From positions 71,958 through 135,957 of the forward strand of contig NZ_JAFFPR010000037.1 in assembly GCF_016918735.1 (NCBI RefSeq): a DNA stretch of 64,000 nt. Reading direction: 5' to 3'. The notes under the pieces are model-generated. The model did no database searches, was not told the origin of the DNA, and was given only the letters and a program-made list of their open reading frames with translations. Of this stretch, positions 1-9,567 are shown in pieces; position 1 is the first letter of the stretch, and each line of letters opens with the position of its first letter. Source of the stretch: Leptospira abararensis (GTDB lineage: Bacteria > Spirochaetota > Leptospiria > Leptospirales > Leptospiraceae). The position numbers and the translations under genes are program-made.

Positions 1-1087
1 AAAAGATAATTAAGTTACTGGAAAGATCATTCAACCTGTTGGGCCTGTAACGAATGAGATAAAACCCCACGATCACAATCAGAACGCATTGTGTGAGAAA
101 TATAGATACAATCGATGCCAAGTTAGCCCTTGTTGCATAACGATTCATCATCTCTAACTTTAATTTCACTTCGGGAGTGATCACGTCTCCTGCACGAACT
201 ATCACTTCATTGGCTTGGATCCGACTTTTTTGAACGGGGACAGAGTTTGTCGCTCGCATACGAGCATTTTCTGTTTCCTCTGGGTTGTAATTACATGCAG
301 GATAGGAGTACACATAGTACAATCCAATCCTAGAGACAGCTTTCAGAAGTGATTCAGAGACATTGGGTAATTTTTCCGAAGCTAACTTTGACAATACGGA
401 AGCAACAGGTCCCTCTTTATAAATTTGAGATCTGGGGATGACTAAATTTCCGTCAATGATGGAGGTTTGGTCTTGGGTTCCAATGTTACGAATTTTAGCA
501 CCCGCTTTGTCCAAATCTTTGGCAAAACTTAGGTCTTCTTTTACAATACAGTACTTGGAAAAAATTAGGTTGGTATATTGTTGGATGAAGTTCTTTAACT
601 TGTCTTTCTTTGGATAATCCAAGATGGCCTGGATTTCTTCATTGGTGCGGTTACGCCATCTAGGGATCCGATCCTTTACAATGGCAGGTGTTCCCTTTCC
701 TTCTGTTAGGATGGTGCGGAGAAGTTCGATATCTTCCGAAAGATTGGTATCAATCCCAGCAACTAAAATTCCAAAATCTTTATCAAAAGCAAAAGGAACG
801 CTGGCAGCAGCTTTTTGTTTTTCCGCGTTTGTTTTCTCTGTATCTTCGTAAGAAAATTCTTTTACCGATTGGATGGTTTCAGGAGCAATTTTTCCTTCAG
901 AAAATAAGCCATCCGGATCGGTATTGACACTGGTTTGTCCAAAAAAAGGAATCGAAAGTACGTAAGTCACAAAAAGAAGGGTAAGCGAAACCAAAATGAT
1001 TTGGATGTTTCGAACTACAGAAACTGGCCTAACTTTTGTTAGGAAGTCTGTCACTTGGGTCATGGAGGAATCTAAAATCTTTTTCAT
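1..1087 (-). CDS. 7TM-HD (HDIG) family membrane phosphohydrolase, N-terminal part
   Basis: This gene runs off the left edge of the window; about 362 N-terminal residues are visible. It starts with ATG at 1085-1087, overlapping the phoH stop codon by four bases (ATGA), so it is translationally coupled to phoH. A short cytoplasmic start is followed by a membrane segment near residues 24-42, then a long extracytoplasmic region rich in Lys and Glu (about 45-330) that fits the 7TMR-HDED domain, then a second membrane segment at about 337-355. In the family, the missing C-terminal half holds more membrane helices and an HD domain that hydrolyses cyclic di-AMP (PgpH type). The order phoH, 7TM-HD, ybeY is common in bacteria, so ybeY may lie just outside. 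The HD domain itself is not seen, so activity is inferred. Confidence 0.8.
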   Translation of the reverse strand, partial: MKKILDSSMTQVTDFLTKVRPVSVVRNIQIILVSLTLLFVTYVLSIPFFGQTSVNTDPDGLFSEGKIAPETIQSVKEFSYEDTEKTNAEKQKAAASVPFAFDKDFGILVAGIDTNLSEDIELLRTILTEGKGTPAIVKDRIPRWRNRTNEEIQAILDYPKKDKLKNFIQQYTNLIFSKYCIVKEDLSFAKDLDKAGAKIRNIGTQDQTSIIDGNLVIPRSQIYKEGPVASVLSKLASEKLPNVSESLLKAVSRIGLYYVYSYPACNYNPEETENARMRATNSVPVQKSRIQANEVIVRAGDVITPEVKLKLEMMNRYATRANLASIVSIFLTQCVLIVIVGFYLIRYRPNRLNDLSSNLIIF

Positions 1088-2091
1088 GGTTTTTTAGAGA
1101 AGAGACTTTCGTTTTCTTCAAATCGTCTGACAATCGATTCGACGATGGGGTGACGTGTAATATCCTCTCTTCCAAAGAAAATCGTTTCAATTCCGCTTAA
1201 ATTACGAAGCGTATACACTGTTTTTTCTAGTCCGGAACGCCCGTGAGCCAAGTCAATTTGCGTGGCATCCCCGGAAATTGCCATTTTTGAATTTTTTCCA
1301 AACCTAGTGAGAAACATTTTTAATTGAGGTAAAGTACAGTTTTGGGCTTCATCTAAAATGATAAAGGAATGAGAGAGAGTACGCCCTCTCATAAAAGCAA
1401 TGGGTGCAATTTCAATTTTACCCACTTGTAAATACTCAGTGGTTTTTTCAAAACCAATACATTCGTGTAACGCATCGTAGATGGGGCGTAAATAAGGATT
1501 TACTTTTTGTGTTAAATCCCCAGGCAAAAATCCTAAGTTCTCCCCGGCTTCTACAGCAGGACGAGTGAGAATCAACCGGTCCACCTCCCCCGTTTGCATC
1601 ATCCGGCAGGCTGTCGCTATGGATAAAAAAGTTTTACCAGTTCCGGCAGGTCCCATCGCTATGGTAATGTAGTTTTTATGGAGGCTATCCACAAAACTTT
1701 CCTGGTTTTTGGTGCGAGGGAAGATGGGTTTTCCTTTGAAGGTGACAAAAATTTTGTCTCTCGGAGTCCAGGTCTCTCCTTCCTTTTGGAAGTCAGAGGA
1801 ACCAGGAGTCGGCCAACCACCACTCGAGTCTTTTACCTTATTCACAAGGTAATCAATATCAAAAAAGGAATACTCCGCTTTGTCTGGTCTACGTTTGAAA
1901 TTTTCTTCCACTTTCTGGAAGGTACCCAAGGCCACTTGGACTTGGTCCTCGCTCCCTTGGATGATAAGAGATTTTCCTCTCGGAATGAGTTTTACATTGA
2001 GTCGACTTTCCCATAACGGGAGTTTGCTGTCTCCAATCCCACAAACCGTTTGGTAGAGGGATTCTTCTTGAAATGTAAAACTTTCATCCAT
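1084..2091 (-). CDS. phoH: PhoH family ATPase
   Basis: The 335-residue protein is a cytoplasmic P-loop ATPase of the PhoH/PhoL family, usually tied to RNA metabolism and ribosome quality control together with YbeY. Walker A (GPAGTGKT) is at residues 147-154 and Walker B (FIILDEAQN) at 243-251. The conserved stretch with TRPAVEAGE lies near 176-184. The N-terminal 60 residues look like the small KH-like domain found in this family. Length is normal. It begins one base after the aspS stop codon and ends in a four-base overlap with the downstream 7TM-HD gene, so the three are probably one transcript. Confidence 0.93.
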   Translation of the reverse strand: MDESFTFQEESLYQTVCGIGDSKLPLWESRLNVKLIPRGKSLIIQGSEDQVQVALGTFQKVEENFKRRPDKAEYSFFDIDYLVNKVKDSSGGWPTPGSSDFQKEGETWTPRDKIFVTFKGKPIFPRTKNQESFVDSLHKNYITIAMGPAGTGKTFLSIATACRMMQTGEVDRLILTRPAVEAGENLGFLPGDLTQKVNPYLRPIYDALHECIGFEKTTEYLQVGKIEIAPIAFMRGRTLSHSFIILDEAQNCTLPQLKMFLTRFGKNSKMAISGDATQIDLAHGRSGLEKTVYTLRNLSGIETIFFGREDITRHPIVESIVRRFEENESLFSKKP

Positions 2092-2092
2092 A

Positions 2093-3898
2093 TTAGATAG
2101 TGACTACCCTGAGTTTTAGTTCTTCCAATTGTTTTGCATCGACAGGCCCCGGCGCTTCACTCATCATACAAGTTCCTTTTTGAGTTTTTGGAAAGGCAAT
2201 GACATCCCGAATGGAAGTTCCACCCGTTAGCAACATCATAATCCGATCCACACCAAAAGCAATCCCCCCATGAGGTGGCGCACCGAAGGAAAGGGCGTCC
2301 AGTAAAAATCCAAATTTGGATTTTGCATCTTCTTCCCCAATTCCAATCGCTTCCAAAACTAGACTTTGGATTTCTGGATTGTGAATCCGAATCGATCCTC
2401 CGCCAATTTCTGTTCCATTCAAAACTAGATCATAAGCTTTAGCACCAATCGTAGAAAGGTCAACTGATTTCCCAGCTTTCCAATCTCTTAGTTTGTCAAA
2501 GTCTTCTTCTTTGGGAGATGTAAAAGGATGGTGGAGGAAGGTCCAAGTTTTAGTGGCTTCATCCAATTCAAACATAGGAAAATCCACGACCCAATGGAAA
2601 CTATAAGGAACCTTAGGTGGATCATATTTTTCTGATAATTTCAATCGAAGGGCACCAAGAGAGGCATTGACTATCTTAGAGGTATCGGCTCCAAAGAAAA
2701 CCATGTCCCCTTCTTTGGAACCAACGGCTTTCGCTATTGCTTCGAGGGCTTCCGGTGTGAATCGTTTGGTAATGGTCGACTCGAGTCCGTTTGCTCCGTG
2801 TTTCATATAGGCAAGGCCTTTCGCGCGGAAGTCTCTGGACAACCAAGCAGTTAGGTCTTCGATTTCTTTTCTGGAAATCACAGAACCACCAGGAACACAA
2901 ATGGCCTTCACCACTCCACCACTGGAAACAGCAGCACTGAATACTTGGAAGTCCGCATCTTTTACAATCTCAGATACATTCACCAGTTTCATTCCAAAAC
3001 GAATGTCTGGTTTGTCTGAGCCGTATTCTTCCATAGCCACATGATACGGCATGGTCATAAAGGGAGCGTTTACTTCTAAGTGGAATACTTTCTTTAAGGC
3101 ATGCGCCCACATAGATTCAATCTCAGAACGGATGTCTTCTTCTGTGACAAAAGAAAACTCCATATCGAGTTGTGTGAACTCAGGCTGGCGGTCCGCTCGT
3201 AAGTCTTCATCTCGAAAACATTTTACGATTTGGAAGTATCGTTCCATTCCCCCAATCATCAGAATTTGTTTAAAAAGTTGGGGAGACTGCGGAAGAGCAT
3301 AGAACTCTCCTGCATTCAAACGGGAAGGAACGAGGAAATCACGTGCCCCTTCTGGAGTGGATTTATTTAAAATAGGAGTTTCGATTTCTAAAAAGGATTT
3401 GCTGTCTAGATATTCCCGCAAAGCAAAGGTTAGTTTGTGACGTAAAACCAAACGATCACGCAGTTCTTCACGACGCATATCAAGATATCGATACTTCAAA
3501 CGAATTTCTTCCCCAGACGGATCAAATTCATCTAAAGTAAAGGGAGGAGTTTTGGATGTATTTAAAATTTCTACAGATTCAGCAATTAACTCGTATTTGC
3601 CGGTTTCCATTTTCGGATTGATGGATTCTGCATCACGAAGCGAAAGTTTTCCTTTCACTGCAATTACAAACTCAGAACGAATTTTTTCTACTTTTACGAA
3701 GTCGTCTCCGAGGATTTCTTTACGTGCTACAATTTGTAAAATTCCGGAACGATCACGAAGGTCGATAAAGATTACTCCGCCTTGGTCGCGGTAACGAAAT
3801 GCCCAACCGGAAAGGAATAAAGTTTTACCGACAGACGCATCCGATACACTCGTTGCACTCATTCTATTTTTATATTCGGAACTGACCCACTGATTCAA
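2093..3898 (-). CDS. aspS: Aspartyl-tRNA synthetase
   Basis: The 601-residue protein charges tRNA with aspartate. It has the bacterial layout: an N-terminal OB-fold anticodon-binding domain (about 1-115), class II catalytic motifs (QSPQLFKQ near 204-211, motif 2 with FRDED and [12 protein letters not shown] at about 228-245), the bacterial GAD insertion (roughly 290-430), and motif 3 (GIAFGVDRI) near the C-terminus. An alternative start at Met13 (MSATSV) is possible because the first 12 residues precede the usual family start. It sits between dnaB and phoH with gaps of 12 and 1 bases. Whether it also charges tRNA-Asn cannot be judged from this window. Confidence 0.96.
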   Translation of the reverse strand: MNQWVSSEYKNRMSATSVSDASVGKTLFLSGWAFRYRDQGGVIFIDLRDRSGILQIVARKEILGDDFVKVEKIRSEFVIAVKGKLSLRDAESINPKMETGKYELIAESVEILNTSKTPPFTLDEFDPSGEEIRLKYRYLDMRREELRDRLVLRHKLTFALREYLDSKSFLEIETPILNKSTPEGARDFLVPSRLNAGEFYALPQSPQLFKQILMIGGMERYFQIVKCFRDEDLRADRQPEFTQLDMEFSFVTEEDIRSEIESMWAHALKKVFHLEVNAPFMTMPYHVAMEEYGSDKPDIRFGMKLVNVSEIVKDADFQVFSAAVSSGGVVKAICVPGGSVISRKEIEDLTAWLSRDFRAKGLAYMKHGANGLESTITKRFTPEALEAIAKAVGSKEGDMVFFGADTSKIVNASLGALRLKLSEKYDPPKVPYSFHWVVDFPMFELDEATKTWTFLHHPFTSPKEEDFDKLRDWKAGKSVDLSTIGAKAYDLVLNGTEIGGGSIRIHNPEIQSLVLEAIGIGEEDAKSKFGFLLDALSFGAPPHGGIAFGVDRIMMLLTGGTSIRDVIAFPKTQKGTCMMSEAPGPVDAKQLEELKLRVVTI

Positions 3899-3910
3899 TT
3901 GAAAACCTCT

Positions 3911-5254
3911 TTATAATGGAACGTTGTCGAAACGGCTGATCTTCGGATTGAACATCAATGGAAAATCGGCCGTAGCACCCGCTCTGTTTTTGGCGATGAT
4001 GATCTCAGCCATTCCCCTTTTGTTCGGGTCAAGCTCTTCGGGAGGTTTCACCATTTCTTCCCGATATATAAAACATACAATATCCGCATCCTGCTCAATG
4101 GCACCTGACTCCCGTAAGTCGGAAAGTTGTGGCCTTTGGTCTTTGGATCGATTTTCAATGGAACGGTTCATCTGCGATAAAGCGATGATGGGGCAACCCA
4201 CTTCCCGTGCCATTTGTTTCAGTCCCCTGGAAATATTGGCAACCTCTTGTTGCCTTCCCCCCATGGCTGCTTTTGGATCACTCATTAGCTGTAAATAGTC
4301 AACAATCACAAGCCCCACTTCTTCTGTGGTCCTGAGTTGGCGAAGCCTTGCCGAAAATTCTTGAATGGTCAAATACCCAGAATCATCAATGTACAAACTA
4401 GCCGATGTGATATTTCCAATACTATCTTTGAGTTGGGTCATCTGAGCCGAAGTCAGAGTTCCCGCCTTTAAAGCATAGGAATCAATCCTTGCATCCGCAC
4501 TGATGAGTTTGAGAAGTAATTCGATCCGACTCATCTCGAGAGAAAAAATAACAACCGTCTTGCGCTCTTTCAAAGCAGCGTTGGCAGCAATATTCAGGGC
4601 AAAGGTTGTTTTCCCGTTTCCGGGACGAGCCGCAAGGATCATGAGTTCGTGTGACTTAAGTCCTGTGGTCGCCATATCAAGTCCGGTAAAATGCGTTTTT
4701 AATCCGTTAATTCCACCGGTTCCATTTTGGCTTGCCGCTACAACATTTTTGATATAATCAATAAGTGCATTGGCATCATCTTTTACTTTTCTTAAACCCT
4801 TGGATCTCTCTTGGCGAGAGATGTCCATTAGCGACTGTTCTACGAGACTAAATACAGAATCGTTTTCCCCAGGTTCAACTTTTACTTTATCTATGGCTTG
4901 GTTTAAGGCTTCGACGTACTTACGACGATCCGAAATACGTTTCACTCGCCGAACATAGTAGTCCAGTGGTTGGAAGGGAACAGTATCTTTGTAGAGGGAA
5001 GTGATGTATTCCAAGTCGCGGGATTCATCTTTAAAAAGACGTTTTTCCCGCATTTGGTTTGTGACCGTAACTAGGTCGATGGAAACCCCTTCACTGATGA
5101 GATCGGTGACAGCCTCGAAGATCCTTCTATGACTGTCCATATAGAAGTCATCCGGGCTTAGACCTAAGTCTTCCTGCCCGGCTACCCCTCTCATGAGTAG
5201 GTAACCGATTAAGTTCTTCTCAGACTCTATCTCCTGAAGAGGGTTAGAATTCAT
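3911..5254 (-). CDS. dnaB: Replicative DNA helicase DnaB
   Basis: The 447-residue protein is the hexameric helicase that unwinds DNA at the fork. The N-terminal domain (about 5-105) contains the family signature around [10 protein letters not shown] linker leads to the RecA-like motor with Walker A (ARPGNGKTT, residues 209-217), Walker B around VIVDYLQLM, and the downstream LSQMNRS motif. No intein is seen. It lies between rplI and aspS; the rpsF-ssb-rpsR-rplI-dnaB order is a classic bacterial arrangement linking ribosome and replication genes. Confidence 0.97.
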   Translation of the reverse strand: MNSNPLQEIESEKNLIGYLLMRGVAGQEDLGLSPDDFYMDSHRRIFEAVTDLISEGVSIDLVTVTNQMREKRLFKDESRDLEYITSLYKDTVPFQPLDYYVRRVKRISDRRKYVEALNQAIDKVKVEPGENDSVFSLVEQSLMDISRQERSKGLRKVKDDANALIDYIKNVVAASQNGTGGINGLKTHFTGLDMATTGLKSHELMILAARPGNGKTTFALNIAANAALKERKTVVIFSLEMSRIELLLKLISADARIDSYALKAGTLTSAQMTQLKDSIGNITSASLYIDDSGYLTIQEFSARLRQLRTTEEVGLVIVDYLQLMSDPKAAMGGRQQEVANISRGLKQMAREVGCPIIALSQMNRSIENRSKDQRPQLSDLRESGAIEQDADIVCFIYREEMVKPPEELDPNKRGMAEIIIAKNRAGATADFPLMFNPKISRFDNVPL

Positions 5255-5275
5255 CGAAAAAGTGGAAGCGTTAAA

Positions 5276-5722
5276 CTATGCTTGGCCGACGACTTTAACT
5301 ATGATTTGGGGAACAACACCTTCAGCCAAACGAACTTTAATTTTATATTCGCCCACTGACTTTAGTGGCTCACCTAAATCTAGTTTGCGTTTGTCGAGTT
5401 CTACTCCAGTGTTTTTGATTGCTAGTGCAATGTCATTCGCTGTCACAGAACCGAAAAGTTTGTCGTTCTCACCCACTTTCACTTTTATCTCGTAAGTTTT
5501 ACCTTCGATAGAAGAAGAAAGTTCTTTCATCACCTTCACACGTTTGTCGCGTTTCAGTTCAGCAAGTTTCTTTTGGTGGACTGCGGCTTTTGTGTTTCCA
5601 TCATTTGCACGGACTGCAAATCTTCTAGGAATGAGGAAGTTACGCGCATAACCGTCCGCAACTTCTTTCACATCACCAGCATCACCAAGATTCAATACAT
5701 CTTTTTGCAATACAACTTTCAT
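5276..5722 (-). CDS. rplI: 50S ribosomal protein L9
   Basis: The 148-residue protein has the L9 N-terminal signature (MKVVLQKDVLNLGDAGDV, then GYARNFLIP), a long connecting helix rich in Lys and Glu (about 45-80), and the C-terminal RNA-binding domain ending in KVVGQA. L9 binds 23S rRNA at the base of the L1 stalk. Length is normal. It has the usual place in the rpsF operon, nine bases after rpsR. The sequence before the ATG reads AGGAGTAACGG on the coding strand, a good ribosome binding site. Confidence 0.97.
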   Translation of the reverse strand: MKVVLQKDVLNLGDAGDVKEVADGYARNFLIPRRFAVRANDGNTKAAVHQKKLAELKRDKRVKVMKELSSSIEGKTYEIKVKVGENDKLFGSVTANDIALAIKNTGVELDKRKLDLGEPLKSVGEYKIKVRLAEGVVPQIIVKVVGQA

Positions 5723-5731
5723 CCGTTACTC

Positions 5732-6082
5732 CTACAGAACTTTAAACGGCAATAAGCCGATCGATCTGGATTTTCTGATTTCACGAGCGAGGGCTCTTTG
5801 GTGTTTACCACAAGTTCCAGTGATTCTTCTTGGAATGATTTTACCACGGTTGGTAACAAATCTTTCTAAGATGTCTACTCGTTTGTAATCAAGTCCTGCA
5901 AGTAAGGCTTTGTCAGCGCAGAACTTACATACTTTCTTTTTATATTTTGCGTTTTTACGACCGAATTTGCCTTCTCCGTCTTTACCACGGAAACCGCCTT
6001 TTTCGTCGTCTTCTAACCCGTCCATACTCTCGCGGGAATCTGTTCTTGTATCATCAATATTTGTCGTTTCGCTCATTGTCAT
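5732..6082 (-). CDS. rpsR: 30S ribosomal protein S18 with acidic N-terminal extension
   Basis: The last 75 residues are a normal S18: a basic start, the VCKFC pair of cysteines, [11 protein letters not shown], and the conserved [10 protein letters not shown] stretch. S18 binds 16S rRNA as a heterodimer with S6. The predicted protein is 116 residues, longer than the usual 75-90, because of a highly charged, probably disordered N-terminal tail ([13 protein letters not shown] onward). The start may be Met1 (6082) or Met3 (6076); the tail cannot be removed entirely because no better internal ATG with a ribosome binding site is obvious. It follows ssb by six bases in the rpsF operon. Confidence 0.95.
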   Translation of the reverse strand: MTMSETTNIDDTRTDSRESMDGLEDDEKGGFRGKDGEGKFGRKNAKYKKKVCKFCADKALLAGLDYKRVDILERFVTNRGKIIPRRITGTCGKHQRALAREIRKSRSIGLLPFKVL

Positions 6083-6088
6083 AACCTA

Positions 6089-6532
6089 TCAAAAAGGAAT
6101 GTCGTCATCACCGGCTGGATAATCATCATAACCACTACTTACGCCGGAATCATAAGAATTGGAACTGTCAGAACGGTCACTACCTGATCCACCGCCGCCT
6201 TGCCCTTGACCGCCCAGTAATTGTGCGGATTCGACATAAACACGGATTTTAGAGGCTTTTTTGCCTTCAGGAGTTTCCCAGGACTGTTGTTGAAGTCTAC
6301 CTTCGATCGCTACTTGTTTTCCCTTGCCAGCATATTGTTTTAATATGTCAGCGAGTCGGCCCCATGCAACACAGTCAAAATAATGAGTTTCCTCTTTCTT
6401 TTCGCCGTTAGTCACATAAACTCTGTTATTCGCAATTGAAAAATTGACAACAGAACTTCCGTTCACCGATTTAAATTCCGGATCACGGGTCATTCGACCG
6501 ATTATAAGTATTTTGTTGAGATCGTTAGCCAT
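6089..6532 (-). CDS. ssb: Single-stranded DNA-binding protein
   Basis: The 147-residue protein has an OB fold over residues 1-105 (NKILIIGRMTRDPE at the start, HYFDCVAWGRLAD in the middle, GRLQQQSWE later). A Gly/Ser/Asp-rich flexible linker follows, and the protein ends in the acidic tip DDDIPF that in SSBs recruits other replication and repair proteins. The ATG overlaps the end of rpsF by eight bases, so translation is likely coupled. It lies in the usual rpsF-ssb-rpsR order. Confidence 0.97.
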   Translation of the reverse strand: MANDLNKILIIGRMTRDPEFKSVNGSSVVNFSIANNRVYVTNGEKKEETHYFDCVAWGRLADILKQYAGKGKQVAIEGRLQQQSWETPEGKKASKIRVYVESAQLLGGQGQGGGGSGSDRSDSSNSYDSGVSSGYDDYPAGDDDIPF

Positions 6533-6800
6533 TTGCCCTGATTACTAGGGTTTTTAAGATGTTTACATTGAGTTTAAACTCATGTTCGATCTTAGAGACT
6601 TCTGTCGGGGATCCGGAACACTTGATGAGTGTGAAGTGACCTTGTTCGTCTTGTCCAACGGGATGCCAGAGTCTTTTAGAACCCCAATCCTCTTCGCCTT
6701 GGATCGTGAAGTTGTATTTGGAGAGTAAGTCTTTTACTGCAGACTTCGTCTCTTCTACATTACCTTCACGAAGAATATTCGTGATTTCGTAGTTTCTCAT
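6525..6800 (-). CDS. rpsF: 30S ribosomal protein S6
   Basis: The 91-residue protein matches S6: MRNYEITNILREG at the start, a ferredoxin-like fold, and a C-terminal strand ending VIRANG. The reading frame stays open upstream to 6893, but the ATG at 6798-6800 is chosen because it has a strong ribosome binding site (TAGGAGAAAT) and matches the usual S6 length. It is the first gene of the minus-strand operon rpsF-ssb-rpsR-rplI-dnaB-aspS-phoH. A hairpin in its leader (6817-6842) may take part in control. Confidence 0.96.
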   Translation of the reverse strand: MRNYEITNILREGNVEETKSAVKDLLSKYNFTIQGEEDWGSKRLWHPVGQDEQGHFTLIKCSGSPTEVSKIEHEFKLNVNILKTLVIRANG

Positions 6801-6816
6801 ATTTCTCCTATGGGTA

Positions 6817-6842
6817 TACCTACATAGAAACACTTGTAGGTA
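6817..6842 (-). promoter_or_regulatory. Hairpin in the rpsF operon leader
   Basis: Eighteen bases upstream of the rpsF start, an 8-bp perfect stem (TACCTACA paired with TGTAGGTA on the minus strand) encloses a 10-base loop. It is not followed by a T-run, so it is not a terminator. Many bacteria control this operon by binding the S6:S18 complex to a leader hairpin; the conserved CCG of that known motif is not visible here, so a role in autoregulation is only a guess. Confidence 0.4.
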
Positions 6843-6892
6843 GAAGAATTTGTTAGTTTCCACTAGGGTTTTGCCAATAGGGGTCAGGGTCA

Positions 6893-7675
6893 ATGGAATT
6901 TCTTCTTGGAGTTCCCAAACCCTTCCATTTCCATGTAATTTCTAACATTTTTATGGGTGAAAAATCAAATTTTCCTGAAGTTTGGGGCCTCGGCCTTGGC
7001 TTATTTTTAGCACTCTATGCTGGTTTTTTAAACCACATCACCCCGAAAGAACCAGCTCTCGACAACCACTCCGGATTTGAATCCACCCTACTCGGTCTTG
7101 AGATGGCAGAAACACCCAAACAAGTCCAGGACTTGATTGGAATTCCCGATACCATCGACTTTTTCAATTTATCTTCCGAATACCGAAGGGTTCACTATTT
7201 CGATTTTGGATTTATCTTTTGTTATTTGGCATTTCTGACCTATACAGGCCATTATGCAGGTAGGAAAGTGCGGCCCATATTTTTAAAGATATTTATGGGG
7301 ATGGTTTTACTTCTTGTGATCGCAGGATTTGCCGACTTAATCGAAAATATTTTAATCCTAAATGTCCTGGATGCTAAAACTGCAGAAGAGATGGCCCCTT
7401 CTCTCGAATACCTAAAACCTACATCGCAGCTCAAATGGTTTTGTTTGTTTGGGTACGCCGCGATTGTCTCCGTATACTTTTGGTTATATGAAAAAGGTTG
7501 GATTTTAAAAACAGCTTCTGTTTTATTTTTTACTGGATTTTTCTTGCAGTTGTTTTCGATTTATAAAACCAATTTACTCGAACTTAGTTTTCCTTTTTTT
7601 GCGGTGGGACTAGTTTGCAGTTGGTTCCACTACGGTTTTAGTTTGGCCTTTAGTTCCTTATCCAAAAAAACATAA
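6893..7675 (+). CDS. Multi-pass membrane protein of unknown function
   Basis: I do not recognise the family. The 260-residue protein has about six hydrophobic segments (near 25-45, 105-120, 130-155, 183-200, 208-228 and 236-252), with a soluble loop between the first and second. Start choice is uncertain: ATG at 6893, or Met21 at 6953 (MGEKSNFPEV), which would place the first membrane helix closer to the N-terminus. It diverges from rpsF and its last 46 bases overlap, tail to tail, with the CapA-like gene on the other strand. Confidence 0.7.
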   Translation: MEFLLGVPKPFHFHVISNIFMGEKSNFPEVWGLGLGLFLALYAGFLNHITPKEPALDNHSGFESTLLGLEMAETPKQVQDLIGIPDTIDFFNLSSEYRRVHYFDFGFIFCYLAFLTYTGHYAGRKVRPIFLKIFMGMVLLLVIAGFADLIENILILNVLDAKTAEEMAPSLEYLKPTSQLKWFCLFGYAAIVSVYFWLYEKGWILKTASVLFFTGFFLQLFSIYKTNLLELSFPFFAVGLVCSWFHYGFSLAFSSLSKKT

Positions 7676-8778
7676 CCCCTGCCTCCAGAAATCACAAGTT
7701 CTGTTCCTAGTTGTTTACAAAGAATCGAATATTCTTTTAAAAAACTTTCTGCCTCTTTGGGACCCAGAGGAAAAAAGTAATGATCTCCCGGAAGAGATTG
7801 GTGTTTTCCAAATATAGGAATCACCTCAACAAACAAAAGTTTTTCTCCATCAAAATGTAAAACAATAGATATATTATGTTTTAAGTATTGATTTTTGGAT
7901 CCAAAGAAAAAATTTCCCAGAGAATAAATCACAACACCCTTGGGAAATACTTCGATCCCTTGAGGAACATGGGGATGATGACCGATAATCACTTTATATC
8001 CTGCACCTACCAAGTATTTGGCGGCATTTCTTTCCGTATCCATGGGAAAAGGATTGTACTCCACCCCCCAATGAACTGATAAAATGTTTACTTGGTTTGG
8101 TTTTGTTTTTTTCACCAGACGTTCTGCGGTAGCCACTCGAAAGTATGCCGCGCCAGGAGACTTGGATCCCGAAAACAATCTAGTTTCCCCTGTATCCGAA
8201 AAAGAAAAGATGCGGTAGTCTGTATTTTGTTTGGTGACGGAGATAGGAACCAAAGCTTCGTCCGTATCCTTTCCGGCACCCGTATGGCGGATTGCGAACT
8301 CATCCAAAAGTCCCAAGGTGTCGAAGAGCCCATTTTCCCCAAAGTCCATGGTATGATTATTTCCAAGAAACACCCCGTCAATTCCCAGAAGTCGCAATAC
8401 ATTCAAGTCTCTTCTTTCTCCAAAGAATACATAGGATTTTCGTTGGTCGACTGCCGGTGTGTTACGCAGGATCGGTGTTTCTAAATTGAGGAAACGATAA
8501 TCAAAAGTTTTCAGGAAACTTGTAAAACTGCGAAAAGGAAAGTATGGATCTTCGTTACGCATGGAATCCCGAACTCCCCAATTAAACATCACATCTCCAC
8601 CAAACCAAAGTTTTGTGGATTTGGGGAATCGGATGGTTTCACCCGATTCGGTTCGAAAATGATAAAGATCCTGGATTGGTAATTCTAATTTGGCTTCCAC
8701 CGATTCTGGAATATCCGCAGAAAAAACAAAGAACGGAAAAACAAGAATCAGAAAAAAATACAAACGAATCATGCACAT
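7630..8778 (-). CDS. CapA/YwtB-family metallophosphoesterase-like protein, exported
   Basis: The 382-residue protein starts with a signal peptide (hydrophobic stretch LYFFLILVFPFFVF, cleavage near residue 21) and carries the motifs of the PGA_cap (CapA) family: WFGGDVMFNW, FLNLETPI, FLGNNHTMDFGENG, VHWGVEYNP and IIGHHPHVPQG. These form a calcineurin-like metal site. Some members are needed for poly-gamma-glutamate capsule anchoring in Bacillus; the role in a spirochaete is unknown. Met3 is an alternative start. The gene directly abuts the lipoprotein gene upstream and overlaps the plus-strand membrane protein gene at its 3' end. Confidence 0.85.
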   Translation of the reverse strand: MCMIRLYFFLILVFPFFVFSADIPESVEAKLELPIQDLYHFRTESGETIRFPKSTKLWFGGDVMFNWGVRDSMRNEDPYFPFRSFTSFLKTFDYRFLNLETPILRNTPAVDQRKSYVFFGERRDLNVLRLLGIDGVFLGNNHTMDFGENGLFDTLGLLDEFAIRHTGAGKDTDEALVPISVTKQNTDYRIFSFSDTGETRLFSGSKSPGAAYFRVATAERLVKKTKPNQVNILSVHWGVEYNPFPMDTERNAAKYLVGAGYKVIIGHHPHVPQGIEVFPKGVVIYSLGNFFFGSKNQYLKHNISIVLHFDGEKLLFVEVIPIFGKHQSLPGDHYFFPLGPKEAESFLKEYSILCKQLGTELVISGGRGYVFLDKELKAKLKP

Positions 8779-9567
8779 TTAGAAACGAAATACGTTTGAA
8801 GGCACTTCCGTAATTTGTGATTTTTTCAGTTTGATCAGAATGAGGACATTTTCCTTTTCTGTATCCAAACTGATCACCTTGGTGGTGATTTCTTTGGGAG
8901 GATGGATTTGTTCTGGTTTGGTTTTCACAATCGCTACGGCCTTTAGCCCACGTTTGGTGCTAGCAAGTTCCAGCCGGTCCAGGTTTCCCTCTTTAAAAAA
9001 ATATTCATATTCGCCGTCCGGTTTTGTTAGAGCAATCCGCGAATCCTTGGTATTGAATTTTGCTTTTGGATTTTGGATCTCACCAATATAGGCTCCTGTT
9101 AGGTATTCATAAATCACAGGGAAAGGGATCGCAAACTTTTTGCCCGTATTCGGGTCTTGGATGAGGATGTCTCCCATCGGAAAGGTTTGTACTTCTTTTG
9201 TGCTCGTTGGTTTGATTTGGATTTGGGTTGGATCGGCGATGAGTTCGGTAAAGACCATTCCAAAAAAACTATCCATCAGCTGAATTTTGATCTGCTTGGT
9301 TTCTTTGGAAAAGTAAAGTTTTCCATCCAAATAAACATTGTCTTTTTTGGGAACAAAGGTTTGGATCTGCATGGAAAAATCGGATTTAAAACTAGGAAAA
9401 TCCGTTTGTTTTTCTAAAATTTCCTTTAGGAGGATTTTTGATTCTCCCTCTTTGGCTGATTGGTATTTTACTTTGTCAAGGCCAATAAAATTGGGATCTT
9501 CCACTTCTGCCGACTGACAAGAGATTACGAAAAATAAAATATTAAGAAGGAGTAAGGTCCTTTTCAT
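8779..9567 (-). CDS. Putative lipoprotein, LolA/DUF4292-like fold suspected
   Basis: The 262-residue protein begins with a lipoprotein signal (MKRTLLLLNILFFVISC, lipidated Cys at 17). The body consists of repeated amphipathic strands such as LDGKLYFSKETKQIKIQLMD, a pattern seen in LolA-like and DUF4292 outer-membrane lipoproteins, but the match is by feel only. The start overlaps the stop of the upstream TPR gene (ATGA) and the stop is directly followed by the CapA-like gene, so the three are co-transcribed. A role in the cell envelope is inferred from the signal and neighbours. Confidence 0.7.
   Translation of the reverse strand: MKRTLLLLNILFFVISCQSAEVEDPNFIGLDKVKYQSAKEGESKILLKEILEKQTDFPSFKSDFSMQIQTFVPKKDNVYLDGKLYFSKETKQIKIQLMDSFFGMVFTELIADPTQIQIKPTSTKEVQTFPMGDILIQDPNTGKKFAIPFPVIYEYLTGAYIGEIQNPKAKFNTKDSRIALTKPDGEYEYFFKEGNLDRLELASTKRGLKAVAIVKTKPEQIHPPKEITTKVISLDTEKENVLILIKLKKSQITEVPSNVFRF

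Noticed and set aside
6801..6893. A longer rpsF product starting at 6893.
   Set aside because: The extra 31 residues are not seen in S6 and the strong ribosome binding site is directly before the ATG at 6800.
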